Source: Thermoflexus sp. (GTDB lineage: Bacteria > Chloroflexota > Anaerolineae > Aggregatilineales > Aggregatilineaceae). Taken from it: a DNA stretch of 64,000 nucleotides. The position numbers and the translations under genes were made by a program. This document shows, piece by piece, positions 44,566-53,569 of the stretch; the stretch's first letter is position 1; each line of letters starts with the position of its first letter. A model generated the notes under the pieces. The model did no database searches and had not been told where the DNA came from. It saw only the letters and a program-made list of their open reading frames with translations. Location of the stretch: the NCBI GenBank assembly GCA_020724465.1, contig DYGX01000002.1:62001-126000 (forward strand), given 5' to 3'.

Positions 44566-46551
44566 CTAGCGGGACAGCCGTGTGAACAGGCGCCCGGCGA
44601 TCTCTTCAAACACCCTGTTCAGCGAGGCGAGATCTTCCGCATAATAGTACTGGCCACATTGTTCTCTGGGGTCCTTCGGTCCGGTATCCGTTTCGCAAGG
44701 ACCCAGCGACGGGCGCACGACCCGTCCCTCGCGCAGCGTCTCCTCAGTATTGTCGTCGATCACGCCGTTGTCGCCCGCGTCCGCGATATAGCGCAGCAGA
44801 GGCGCGCCGGTCGGCTCTGTGATCACGTCTTCGCCGAACGCGATCGCGAACATGGCGATGAAGTTGCCGGGCTGGTTGGGAGCCACCTCGATTAATCCGG
44901 CGAAGTCGGCCATGTCGCGCGCGTAGTCGTCCGCGTCATATTTGCCGCCCACGCCGCACTCCGGGTTGCCGGACCCTGGCTCGCCCGTGCCCCAATCCAG
45001 GCAGAAGTGACGCGAAGCCGGGTTGTTGTCGTTGCAGATCGGCGCGGTTTGAATCAAGGTGGATGTGTACAGCTCGGCCTGCGCCGGGTTGTTCTCGGTG
45101 CACTCCGGGTAATACCAGTCCGGATTATTGCAGTTGCCGGAACTTGGCAGGCAGCAGAACGTCCACCAGGGGCAGTAGCCGTATGATCCGTACGCTGGCT
45201 GAACCGCGCCACCGACCGGGTCCGTGACGTTCGCCGCGCCGTCGCTCAGCACGATCATGACCCACACGGCTTCGCGCCGGACATCTACCGGATCGGTCAG
45301 GGCATTATTTGCCTTCAGGATGCCGCCGCCGATGTTGGTGTTGCCGCAGGGCGCCCAGGCTTCGTAGGCGAACGGGCGAAGGTTCGGGTCGATATTCTCC
45401 GGGTCGGCCAGATAAGCCTGGTAGGCCTGGAGAAGTTCCGGGCATGTGTTGAACGTGCCGGTTGGGTTAACCATCACGCCGATGTCCCGGTTGAGGGCAT
45501 CGATCGCCACCTGCTCGCTGCGCAGCAGCGGCCGCAGCGTCGTGCCGCCGCCGGTTGGGGTGATGACATTAGCTGCGCGGTCGAAAGTCACCAGAACCAC
45601 CCGGTCGCCGCGCACAAAATCCAGGCGTTTGATGAACAACCGCGCCGCGTCCTTGACGTCCTTGAACGGGTTGCAGACCAGCGCCGAGGCGTCGTTGGGA
45701 TCTGCCGTGTTCGTCGAGACACCGTTCTCAGACGGGCCGTCGTACATGCCGTTGCCGTTCGCATCGTGCCAGATCAGCCCGTTTGGCAGGATGACGCCGT
45801 TAGCCTGCATCCGGCCGTCGCCGACCAGCCCCTGCCCAGGATAGTTGCAGCAACCGGCCCACTTCTCTTTGGTCCCGCCCGCGATGCCGCTGTAGCACTG
45901 GTTGCGCATGGTCAGCCCACCGGATCCGGGGACGTTCAGCCCGGCGAGTTGATAGTCGGCGGCGGTGGTGTCCTTGGCCATCGACTCGGACGTGTCGATC
46001 ACCAGCGCCACGTCGAGCACGGCTGTTTCCGAAACCGATGTGGCTTCGAGCGTAATCGCGTTGATCCCGATCAGCGACAGGAAGGTTGTGGGCGATATGA
46101 CCTGCGCGCTGACGCGAACCAGCTTGCGCGGGTCGTCCCAATCGCATAGCTCGGTCTCCGGCATGAAGGCGCTGACCGGCGCGTGCGCCTCGGGATGCGG
46201 GTCGCCTTCCCACGGCCCCAGGCCGCTGCGCCACTGGTAGATATCCGTTTCGCACGTTTCAACCAGGATGCTGTCTGCGTCGAGGCCGTGCAGCGCGATG
46301 TACTGCTGGGCTGCGATCGCCACCTCGCCGTAATCGGTCCCCTCGCGGATCTGGCCGGCTGCCGCAATCGCGGCGGCGTCCACGGCCCGGCGCAGCGCCG
46401 AATAGCGCACGAAGAGGATGGCGATATCAGTCACCAGGCCGACGAACGCAATCAGCGCGATGAAGGCGAACGCGAGCAGCAGGATCGACTGGCCGCGCTG
46501 GCTGCGCTTGAGGTGCTGGGCAAAACGTGGGGCATGTAGGTAGCGTATCAT
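44566..46551 (-). CDS. TadG-like protein with von Willebrand A domain
   Basis: About 661 residues from ATG 46551 (GTG 46557 is also possible). A Tad-type N-terminal helix (QRGQSILLLAFAFIALIAFVGLV) is followed by a vWA fold starting at DVALVIDTSESM, a complete DxSxS metal (MIDAS) site, near residue 188. Long loops rich in Cys interrupt the vWA domain (CCNYPGQG, CPWWTFCCLPSSGNC). TadG-like proteins work at the surface with Flp/Tad pili, but no pilin, ATPase or prepilin peptidase lies in this window. Confidence 0.82.
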   Translation of the reverse strand: MIRYLHAPRFAQHLKRSQRGQSILLLAFAFIALIAFVGLVTDIAILFVRYSALRRAVDAAAIAAAGQIREGTDYGEVAIAAQQYIALHGLDADSILVETCETDIYQWRSGLGPWEGDPHPEAHAPVSAFMPETELCDWDDPRKLVRVSAQVISPTTFLSLIGINAITLEATSVSETAVLDVALVIDTSESMAKDTTAADYQLAGLNVPGSGGLTMRNQCYSGIAGGTKEKWAGCCNYPGQGLVGDGRMQANGVILPNGLIWHDANGNGMYDGPSENGVSTNTADPNDASALVCNPFKDVKDAARLFIKRLDFVRGDRVVLVTFDRAANVITPTGGGTTLRPLLRSEQVAIDALNRDIGVMVNPTGTFNTCPELLQAYQAYLADPENIDPNLRPFAYEAWAPCGNTNIGGGILKANNALTDPVDVRREAVWVMIVLSDGAANVTDPVGGAVQPAYGSYGYCPWWTFCCLPSSGNCNNPDWYYPECTENNPAQAELYTSTLIQTAPICNDNNPASRHFCLDWGTGEPGSGNPECGVGGKYDADDYARDMADFAGLIEVAPNQPGNFIAMFAIAFGEDVITEPTGAPLLRYIADAGDNGVIDDNTEETLREGRVVRPSLGPCETDTGPKDPREQCGQYYYAEDLASLNRVFEEIAGRLFTRLSR

Positions 46552-46572
46552 AAGCACCTGACCGTTCGTCTG

Positions 46573-47526
46573 TCAGAACCGGATGTCGGGTTCGGCCGCC
46601 GAAACGGGGAAGAAGGTCCACACGTGAATGGTGCTGGTTTCGTCGAGCGGACCCAGGCGGAACCAGGGCATGCCGAGCAACTGCGTGTGCTCCCAGAAGA
46701 TCTCGACCAGGACAAGCCCGTAGCTGGTGGCCTGCGACAGCTTGCGGACCCGGTCGGCATCCCCGTCGAAATTCAGCATCCGCTCGACATCATCCAGCGA
46801 AAACGGAGAGCCGAGGCACTGCTGCGACCCGCCGTAATCGTTGCGATGGTTGCCGCGAAATACATAGCCCCGGACGTTCTCGAACCCAGCATCCCAGAAG
46901 CGCGCATATTCCTGTTCATAGATGCCGTTGGGCGTGCCGTCAATCGGATACCAGTCGAAGGGGTCGCGGCTGTTGTCGTTCTCGCACTCATTGGCGCGGG
47001 CCGGCAGACGCCCCGTAATGCGCACTTCCGCGCTGGATGTACCCTGATTGAGAACGACAAACTGGAAGATCGAGATAACAATGTCGTCTGTCTGGTGGTT
47101 GAAGCGCAGGGGTTGCATATTGATCAGTACCCCGCACGCGATACCATCGTAGTAACCGCGCTCCAACTCTCCCCGGTCGCCGTATCCCCACGCGCTCAGG
47201 TCCGGCCCCGGCCAGGTGGTGTAGTCGATGGTGGGGTCGTGGTCGTTGTAGTAGCCCGGGATCTCCTCGCAGTCCATGGCGCTGTAGTTCCGCTCATCGC
47301 CGTCTGGCCACAGGAGCGGATCGCCGGTCGCGGCGAAGCGGCCCGCCTCGCGCACAACATCCAGCAAGGTCAGGTAGCTATTGGCGAACCAGCCGATTTC
47401 GGCAAGGCCCATCAACATCACCAGCAGCACGGGCAGCGTGATCGTGAGTTCTACCAGGCTCTGGCCGCGCGCACCGGTAGGCTTGCCGTCCAGGATGGCG
47501 AGGAAGGTGCGGAATTTCGCGCGCAT
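46573..47526 (-). CDS. TadE-like pseudopilin
   Basis: 317 residues from ATG 47526, with GAGGTGA upstream. GARGQSLVELTITLPVLLVML is the TadE pseudopilin helix (about 17-40). The rest is an outside domain with several Cys and many aromatic residues. It is the first gene of a three-gene unit with the TadG-like and second TadE-like genes. Confidence 0.8.
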   Translation of the reverse strand: MRAKFRTFLAILDGKPTGARGQSLVELTITLPVLLVMLMGLAEIGWFANSYLTLLDVVREAGRFAATGDPLLWPDGDERNYSAMDCEEIPGYYNDHDPTIDYTTWPGPDLSAWGYGDRGELERGYYDGIACGVLINMQPLRFNHQTDDIVISIFQFVVLNQGTSSAEVRITGRLPARANECENDNSRDPFDWYPIDGTPNGIYEQEYARFWDAGFENVRGYVFRGNHRNDYGGSQQCLGSPFSLDDVERMLNFDGDADRVRKLSQATSYGLVLVEIFWEHTQLLGMPWFRLGPLDETSTIHVWTFFPVSAAEPDIRF

Positions 47527-47755
47527 CAGTTTCACCTCAAGACAGTCCCCGGCAAAACGGTGAGACCGGATGGGCGTCCGGCCGCTAATCTCTATGCACA
47601 GTCCCGTTTTCCTTATTTGATGATACCACGGATGAGTTGGCGCCCCTGTCGACAACTGTAAGGAGTTTATAAGGATTTGTCAGTGTGGTTGAACTGAGGC
47701 GGCGGCTCTGCGGGAAACGGCCGGTGGCATATCCCGCGCGGGCCGTCAGCCTTGT

Positions 47756-48466
47756 TCATTCCACCTGAGCGCGTACCGTATAGCCCCGCCCGTGCAGCGA
47801 CACCACGATCTCCGGCAGGTCCGGGTTGGCTTCGATTTTGCGGCGTAGATTGCGAACATGGTTGCGCACCAGGGCCGTATCGCCGGTCCCAGGTGGATAC
47901 TGCCAGATCGCTTCCAGCAGCTTGGGAGCAGCGTGGTAGTCGTTGGGGTGTTTGCACAGGAATTCAAGAAGCTGGAACTCGGTCGGCGTCAGTTCGATCT
48001 GGCGATCGCCGACAATAACGCGATGCTGCTCCGGATCGAGTTGCAGCGCCGCCATGCCACGGTGATTCTCCGCCTGCGGCAGTCGTCTGAGGAGCGCCTG
48101 CACGCGCGCCCGCAGTTCGCGGGCGGCAAATGGCTTGCGCAGATAATCGTCGCCTCCCGCGTCCAGCGCTTGCGCGATGACGGATGCGTTTTTCTCCGTG
48201 CCCAGGAAGAGAATCAACGTGTGGTGAGCATGTGGCATGGTCCGCAGGTGAGCGCAGAATTCGACTCCGTTCATCCCTGGCAGGGCTTGATCCAGGATGA
48301 CGAGGTCGGGGCGATGTTGGCGGGCGAGGCTCAGCGCGGAGGGGCCGTCAACGGCTTCAATGACTCGATGCCCTTCCTTTTGCAGGGTTTTATTGATGAT
48401 CGCGCGGATCGAGGGGGTTGCATCCACAACCAATATTGTACGCGAAGAAGGTGGTTTTCTCTGCAT
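47756..48466 (-). CDS. OmpR/PhoB-type response regulator
   Basis: 236 residues from ATG 48466 (GAGAAG upstream). The receiver has TILVVDATPS, phospho-Asp in DLVILDQALPGMNG and Lys in YLRKPF. The DNA-binding half shows LTPTEFQLLEFLCKHPN and VVSLHGRGYTVR. A -10-like TATACT lies at 48507-48512. It is next to a second regulator and a large kinase, and upstream of the Tad-type genes. Confidence 0.85.
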   Translation of the reverse strand: MQRKPPSSRTILVVDATPSIRAIINKTLQKEGHRVIEAVDGPSALSLARQHRPDLVILDQALPGMNGVEFCAHLRTMPHAHHTLILFLGTEKNASVIAQALDAGGDDYLRKPFAARELRARVQALLRRLPQAENHRGMAALQLDPEQHRVIVGDRQIELTPTEFQLLEFLCKHPNDYHAAPKLLEAIWQYPPGTGDTALVRNHVRNLRRKIEANPDLPEIVVSLHGRGYTVRAQVE

Positions 48467-48606
48467 CTTCTCGGCTCTTGGACCGTCCACAACCCGGTAT
48501 AGCATCAGTATACGAGACATCCGGAAGCTTGTGGGAGCCGAGCTATGAATCTTATGTGAAAAATCCTATGCGTTGGATACTTTTCGACTGACCGTGCGCT
48601 CCGCGA

Positions 48607-49308
48607 TCAATCCGAAATCATGTATCCCACGCCGTGAATGGTGCGGATGATGCGCGGCGCGTCGTTATCCGGCTCCAGCTTGGCGCGCAGATTGCGCACG
48701 TGAGCGCGGACCAGATCAGGATCGCCGGTGTTGGGCGGATAGTCCCAGACAACTTCGAGCAGATGCTGGGGCGACAGCGCCTGATTGACGTGCTCGACCA
48801 GATAGCGCAGCAGCCGGTGTTCTGTAGCGGTGAGCTGGATCGGCGGGCGATCGCCGACCACAACCTGGTGTGTGTTGGAGTCTAGCGTAAGCTCGCCGAC
48901 GGTGAGCACCGGGCTTTCGATCAAGGTTTGCCGCTGGCTGCGGCGGATCAGCGCGCGCACGCGGGCGGTCAGCTCCGCCAACTGAAACGGCTTGACGACG
49001 TAATCATCTCCGCCGGCATCCAGGCCGGCCACCACATCATCGGTGTGCCCGCGTGCAGTCAGGAACAAAATGGTCAGGTCGTTGTAGTTGGCATTGGCGC
49101 GGATGGTCCGGCAGACCGCGAGTCCGTCGAGGCCGGGCATGATGATGTCGAGAATCATCAGGTCTGGCCGGCGTTCGCTCAAGAGCTTGAGTGCCACGGC
49201 CCCCGAACTGGCCCGGCCCACTTCGTAGCCTTCGGAGGACAGTGCCCGTGCCAGTGTTCCCAAGACTTCAGGATCATCGTCGACCGCGAGGATATAGGGT
49301 TTGCTCAT
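48607..49308 (-). CDS. OmpR/PhoB-type response regulator
   Basis: 233 residues from ATG 49308 (GTG 49311 is one codon earlier). A complete receiver: AVDDDPE acidic pair, DLMILDIIMPGLDG phospho-Asp, LTARG and YVVKPF Lys. The winged helix has LTATEHRLLRYLVEH and TIHGVGYMISD. It begins directly after the kinase stop at 49312, so the pair forms one two-component unit. Confidence 0.93.
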   Translation of the reverse strand: MSKPYILAVDDDPEVLGTLARALSSEGYEVGRASSGAVALKLLSERRPDLMILDIIMPGLDGLAVCRTIRANANYNDLTILFLTARGHTDDVVAGLDAGGDDYVVKPFQLAELTARVRALIRRSQRQTLIESPVLTVGELTLDSNTHQVVVGDRPPIQLTATEHRLLRYLVEHVNQALSPQHLLEVVWDYPPNTGDPDLVRAHVRNLRAKLEPDNDAPRIIRTIHGVGYMISD

Positions 49309-49311
49309 CAC

Positions 49312-51963
49312 TCAATCTCGTCTGTTGTACATAGGAAGCCGGATATAAAACTGAGTACCTGCCTGTTCCGCGCTTTCGATGCGCAGGCTGCCGCCGCACT
49401 TCTCGATCACCTGGCGGCAGATATGCAGCCCAAGCCCGGTGCCCTCTCCGGGCGCTTTGGTGGTATAGAACGGCTCGAAGATCTCGTCGCGCTTGTCCGG
49501 CGGGATGCCGATGCCGTTATCCCACACCACCACTTCGACGCACTCCTCGCCGGGCACTTCCCACGATGCGATCCCGATCTCCGGATTGGGGCAGTCGCTC
49601 ACGGCGTCGCGTGCGTTTAGCAGCAAGTTCAACCAGACGTCCTCAAGCTGGCCGTTGGGCGCGCCGACCGGCGGCAGATCTTCGGCCAGCGAGATCCGCA
49701 GTTGGACGCCGCCTTGCTGAATATGTCCTTTGACCAGCATCAACGTATTGTGGATCGTTTCGTTCACATCAATCGGCTCGATCCCGTCGTCGCTGGACTG
49801 CTGGCGAGCCATCGTCAGCAGCCGGCGGACGACCTCGTGGGCGCGCTTGCCCGCTCGCAGGATCGCTTCCAGTGACGCGGTGTGCGGCCCTTCAGCGGGC
49901 AGGCTGCGCAGCAGCAACTCGCTGTCGACCAGGATCGTCGTCAGCGGATTGTTGATCTGATGGGCAACGGCGGCGGCCAGCTCGCCCATGGCCGAGAGCC
50001 GGGCGGCCTGGACGAGCTTGCTCTGTGTGCGATTGAGTTCGTCCAGGCTGCGCTCAAGTTCGCGAAATAGCCGCGCATTTTCCAGCGCGTTGGCCGCTTG
50101 CAGCACAAGCGCCTGAGCCAGCCGCACCTCGCGACCGCTGAAGCGGCGCGTGTGCAAGGTATCGACCAGCAGGACGAACCCCGCAGTTCGTTCCTTGATG
50201 ATCAGCGGCACCCCCAGCACGCTCTGCGCGCCGCGCGCTTCAACCAGCGGCTGCAGATCGCAGGCTTCTGCGTCGGTGATGGTGGCGCGCTGGGTGTAGA
50301 CCTGCATCAGCTTGGGAAAGCGCGCCAGATCGATGACGGGTTTCGGTTCTTCCGGCCAGATACCTTCGCCGCAGGAAACGAGCAGTTGGAAGCACTGCCG
50401 CGCTTCGTCCCACAGCGCGATCTCGCACCAATTGGCAGCAACCAGGCTGGCGATTCGCTCGGCAGTTCTGAACAGGCCCTTTTGCGGGATGGCAGCGCCG
50501 GGAGTCAGCGCCTGAGACACGCTGTCCAGCGCCAGTTGCTGGATCTGCGCCATGATGCCGGGCGGATAGGCATCCGCGTAATATGGCTTGTTGATGTGGT
50601 AGAGCGTGATCAGGCCCATGCGCTGGTTGTGCGCGACGAGCGGAAGGAATACCATGCTCTCCGCGCCATATCGATAGGGCAACCATTCGCTGCTTGTCTC
50701 GTCCTGCGGCAGGTCCGCCGGGGTGATGGCGACGATCTGCTTCTTCCTGAACGCCTCATCAACAGCGGGGACGGGCTGGCAGCTCCAGGCAGGGCCGGCG
50801 TCTGGCCGCCAAGTGGCCCGCGCGCTGACGGCCAGGAAGGCGAACTCGCCGGTCGCCGGGTTTTGCTCCAGCGTGTAACACTCGGAGACCCCCAGCGCGC
50901 CGATCAATTGGTTGGCAATCACCGAGAGCACGCGGTCAATGGCGAGCGTGGAATTGGCCGCTTCGCCCGCCTGAACCAGAACCTGAAGCTCGGCTGCACG
51001 CTGGATGCTCTCTTCAAATAAGCGCGCATTTTCTATCGCGATGGCGGCGTGCGCGGCCAGGTCCTGCAGCAATTCGCGGTCGTGCTCGGTGAAAGTGCGG
51101 TTCGTCTTGATGTTGTTGACGCCCAGCACGCCAAGCGTTTTGCCCTTGCTCGACAGCGGCACATAGAGCAGCGACTGAACCAGATACTCGGTCTTGATTT
51201 TCTGCCAGCCCTGATCGCCCACCAGGACCGGCTTGCCGGTCTGAAACACCTGCCCGGCCAGGGTGTTGTGGGTCTTGACGCGGAAGTTGCTGGCCGTTTC
51301 GCTGTCGATGCCTTTGACCGCGCGAATGTACAGGGCTTTTTCGTCTTCGTCCGGCAACAGAAGCAGCCCTTCCTCGGCATTCGTCAGGCTCACCGCCGCG
51401 TCGACCACCTGCGCCAGCAGCGTGTCCACATCCAGCACACTGCTCAGCGAGCGTGCCAGGGCCGAGAGCGTCTGCTGCTCGATCAGGCGGCGCTGCAGGA
51501 TGGAGCTGGCGGCGGTCTCATAGGCGTCGGGTATAGGAGTAATGCGGTCGGATGCGCGCCCGGCCCGCGATTCGCCGGCTTTCGTCCGGAGATTGAGCGC
51601 GGCGGTCACCTGTTCCACCAGCGCCGCGGGTGAAACATTGCGCTCGATGACGCCCGCGGCTCCCGCGCGCAGGGCCTGCGCGGTGCCTAGTCCAGCGCTT
51701 TCCACAACCGCCAGCCACGGTAGCGGCGCGAAACTGCGCATGAGGTCGGTCAGGGGGCGGCGGTTTTCATCCAGCAGCGCCGTATCCACCAGCGCCAGGT
51801 CGAACTGGCCGTGCTGCAACGCCCACAGCGCATCGCCGCCATAATACGAATTCTGGACGTTGAACCCTGCTTCTTCCAGAATATCCGTCAGGCGAGTCAT
51901 CGTCGGGCGGTCGCCTTCGGCGATCAGGATGTGTGCGGCCGTAAGCCGCGCCAGGTAATCCAT
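49312..51963 (-). CDS. Histidine kinase with receiver-like and three GAF domains
   Basis: 883 residues, no membrane segment. A receiver-like domain (about 10-125, with LALVDTALL but no clear Lys) is followed by GAF-type domains at about 165-320, 335-500 and 510-655. The HisKA helix has the phospho-His in AAAVAHQINNPLTTIL near 690. The ATPase part has NLLLNARDAV, VWDNGIGIPPD and EGTGLGLHICRQVIEKCGG. It probably senses a soluble or bound ligand and phosphorylates the regulator at 48607-49308. Confidence 0.92.
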   Translation of the reverse strand: MDYLARLTAAHILIAEGDRPTMTRLTDILEEAGFNVQNSYYGGDALWALQHGQFDLALVDTALLDENRRPLTDLMRSFAPLPWLAVVESAGLGTAQALRAGAAGVIERNVSPAALVEQVTAALNLRTKAGESRAGRASDRITPIPDAYETAASSILQRRLIEQQTLSALARSLSSVLDVDTLLAQVVDAAVSLTNAEEGLLLLPDEDEKALYIRAVKGIDSETASNFRVKTHNTLAGQVFQTGKPVLVGDQGWQKIKTEYLVQSLLYVPLSSKGKTLGVLGVNNIKTNRTFTEHDRELLQDLAAHAAIAIENARLFEESIQRAAELQVLVQAGEAANSTLAIDRVLSVIANQLIGALGVSECYTLEQNPATGEFAFLAVSARATWRPDAGPAWSCQPVPAVDEAFRKKQIVAITPADLPQDETSSEWLPYRYGAESMVFLPLVAHNQRMGLITLYHINKPYYADAYPPGIMAQIQQLALDSVSQALTPGAAIPQKGLFRTAERIASLVAANWCEIALWDEARQCFQLLVSCGEGIWPEEPKPVIDLARFPKLMQVYTQRATITDAEACDLQPLVEARGAQSVLGVPLIIKERTAGFVLLVDTLHTRRFSGREVRLAQALVLQAANALENARLFRELERSLDELNRTQSKLVQAARLSAMGELAAAVAHQINNPLTTILVDSELLLRSLPAEGPHTASLEAILRAGKRAHEVVRRLLTMARQQSSDDGIEPIDVNETIHNTLMLVKGHIQQGGVQLRISLAEDLPPVGAPNGQLEDVWLNLLLNARDAVSDCPNPEIGIASWEVPGEECVEVVVWDNGIGIPPDKRDEIFEPFYTTKAPGEGTGLGLHICRQVIEKCGGSLRIESAEQAGTQFYIRLPMYNRRD

Positions 51964-52007
51964 CGCACCCCTTCGACGGAAGCCCTATTAGCTGCTGATG
52001 GTCTCTG

Positions 52008-52037
52008 TTTTACACCAGGTTTCTAAAAAATGTAAAA
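52008..52037. repeat. TTTTACA/TGTAAAA dyad upstream of the histidine kinase
   Basis: TTTTACA (52008-52014) and TGTAAAA (52031-52037) are perfect seven-base arms with 16 bases between, 45 bases upstream of the kinase ATG. It may be a regulator site for the kinase-regulator unit. Confidence 0.35.
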
Positions 52038-52105
52038 TCAGGCGGCGAACCCCTGCGCCCACACCCGCAAGCGGCGCAGGTCGAATTGAGCGATCGGCTG
52101 GGAAG

Positions 52106-52654
52106 TCACTGGCTCAACCGGGCACGACGCCGGGCGAGGTCGTCATCGACGGCGCGCTCGTCAAGCGGCGCTGGCGGGGTAGCCTCCAGCGCCACCCTGT
52201 TGCTGCTGGGGGAAATTGATTGTTCGGGTTCCGCGCTTGGAATGGAGCCTTCGCCTGGCTGTCGGCGTGCTTGAGCGAGTGCCGCTTCGTAAACGTTGAC
52301 GTGCCGGATCAACTCTGCCGTCGCGCGGCGGCGGGCGTCTAGCTCGGCTGCCGCGATGGTCCGGCGCTGCTCGGCCAGCTTCATCTGGCGGATGGCATGG
52401 CGCGCGGCCGCTTCCTGGCCGGCGGCGAGGGCGGCATCGGCCTGCGCGTCCCAGTCGCGGATCTCGCGGTCGAGCGCGGCGAGTTCGGCTTCAGCGCGGT
52501 CATCGTCGGCCAGCGCCTCCTCGACCTGCTTGCGCAGCCGTGCCAGCTCGCGATCGGCTTTGCGGCCGAGCGGCGGGCGACGATCGCGGCGCGATGTCCT
52601 TCTGGGCAGGCGTGACTGCACCAGCACGTTGAGCTTGTCGATTAAGTTCGGCAT
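52106..52654 (-). CDS. Short PspA/IM30-like coiled-coil protein
   Basis: 182 residues from ATG 52654. MPNLIDKLNVLVQSRLPR is an amphipathic N-terminal helix like the PspA membrane-binding helix. A long Ala/Glu/Arg coiled coil (about 40-135) and a disordered tail follow. PspA proteins usually have 220 or more residues, so this is short and the assignment is tentative. No ribosome site precedes the ATG, but a promoter lies so close that the message may be leaderless. Confidence 0.6.
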   Translation of the reverse strand: MPNLIDKLNVLVQSRLPRRTSRRDRRPPLGRKADRELARLRKQVEEALADDDRAEAELAALDREIRDWDAQADAALAAGQEAAARHAIRQMKLAEQRRTIAAAELDARRRATAELIRHVNVYEAALAQARRQPGEGSIPSAEPEQSISPSSNRVALEATPPAPLDERAVDDDLARRRARLSQ

Positions 52655-52661
52655 GGCTTCT

Positions 52662-52690
52662 ATTGTACCGGCTTGGTACCAACGGCACAA
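52662..52690 (-). promoter_or_regulatory. Promoter placing the PspA-like start at the 5' end
   Basis: Minus strand TTGTGC (52685-52690), a 17-base spacer, TACAAT (52662-52667), then only seven bases to the ATG at 52654. Confidence 0.5.
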
Positions 52691-52733
52691 TTCCGCCCGC
52701 GTCAGCCGCGGTCGACGCAAGGGGGATTTGCGC

Positions 52734-52739
52734 TATAAT
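52734..52739 (+). promoter_or_regulatory. -10 box for the pgeF-ygg operon
   Basis: TATAAT, 35 bases before the GTG start. No clear -35 is seen. Confidence 0.4.
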
Positions 52740-52774
52740 CATCTGCTGTTGAGCAGACCAGTCGAGGAAGCGCA

Positions 52775-53563
52775 GTGCAGCGAATCAACGGAGCGGGCCC
52801 GGCCTACTATCAGTTTGACCAGTGGGCCGATGAACAGCGCCTGATCCACGGGGTGTTCACCCGGTTGGGCGGGGCGAGCGCAGAACCGTGGGCCTCGCTG
52901 AATCTGGGTGGCACAGTCGGGGATGATCCGGCTGTTGTGCGCGAGAATCACCGGCGTGTCTACGCGGCGCTGGGCCTTGATGGCGAGCGCGCCTGCACCG
53001 TCTGGCAGGTGCACAGCGCCGACACGGTGGTCGTGCGCGGGCGCGTCCCCCAGCGGCGCTGGCTGGCACGCGCGGATGGCATGATCACCGATCAGCCGCG
53101 GCTGCCCCTGACAATGCGCTTCGCCGACTGCTCGCCGATTCTGCTCTACGACCCGGTGCGGCACGTTGCCGGGATCGTGCATGCGGGGTGGCGCGGCGCT
53201 GTTCGCGACGCTGCCGGGAGCGCGGTGCGCGCCATGTGCGCCGCGTTCGGCTGTCACCCAGGCGACATTCAGGCGGGGATCGGGCCGAGCATCGGGCCGG
53301 ATCGCTACCAGGTCGGTGAAGAAGTGGTAGCCGCCGTGCGGAAGGCGTTTGGCGTTGTGGATGGGCTGATCCGGCGCGCGGATGATGGCAGCACCTATCT
53401 AGATTTGTGGCTGGCGAATCGGCTTGCGCTGGAGCGGGTGGGTGTGGGCCAGATCGAAGTGGCGGGCATCTGCACGGCAACGCGCACGGATGAGTTCTAC
53501 TCTCACCGGGCCGAGCGTGGCCGGACGGGCCGGTTTGGCGCGGTGATTGCGCTGGCGGAGTGA
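52775..53563 (+). CDS. pgeF: PgeF/YfiH-type multicopper-fold protein (laccase domain)
   Basis: 262 residues from GTG 52775 (GAGGAA upstream). The zinc site is shown by WQVHSADT, RFADCSPILLYDP and GIVHAGWRG. Family members act on purine nucleosides or edit peptidoglycan stem amino acids in the cytosol. It leads the common pgeF-yggS-yggT-yggU order, which in many bacteria sits near division genes. Confidence 0.9.
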   Translation: MQRINGAGPAYYQFDQWADEQRLIHGVFTRLGGASAEPWASLNLGGTVGDDPAVVRENHRRVYAALGLDGERACTVWQVHSADTVVVRGRVPQRRWLARADGMITDQPRLPLTMRFADCSPILLYDPVRHVAGIVHAGWRGAVRDAAGSAVRAMCAAFGCHPGDIQAGIGPSIGPDRYQVGEEVVAAVRKAFGVVDGLIRRADDGSTYLDLWLANRLALERVGVGQIEVAGICTATRTDEFYSHRAERGRTGRFGAVIALAE

Positions 53564-53569
53564 CGGCGG

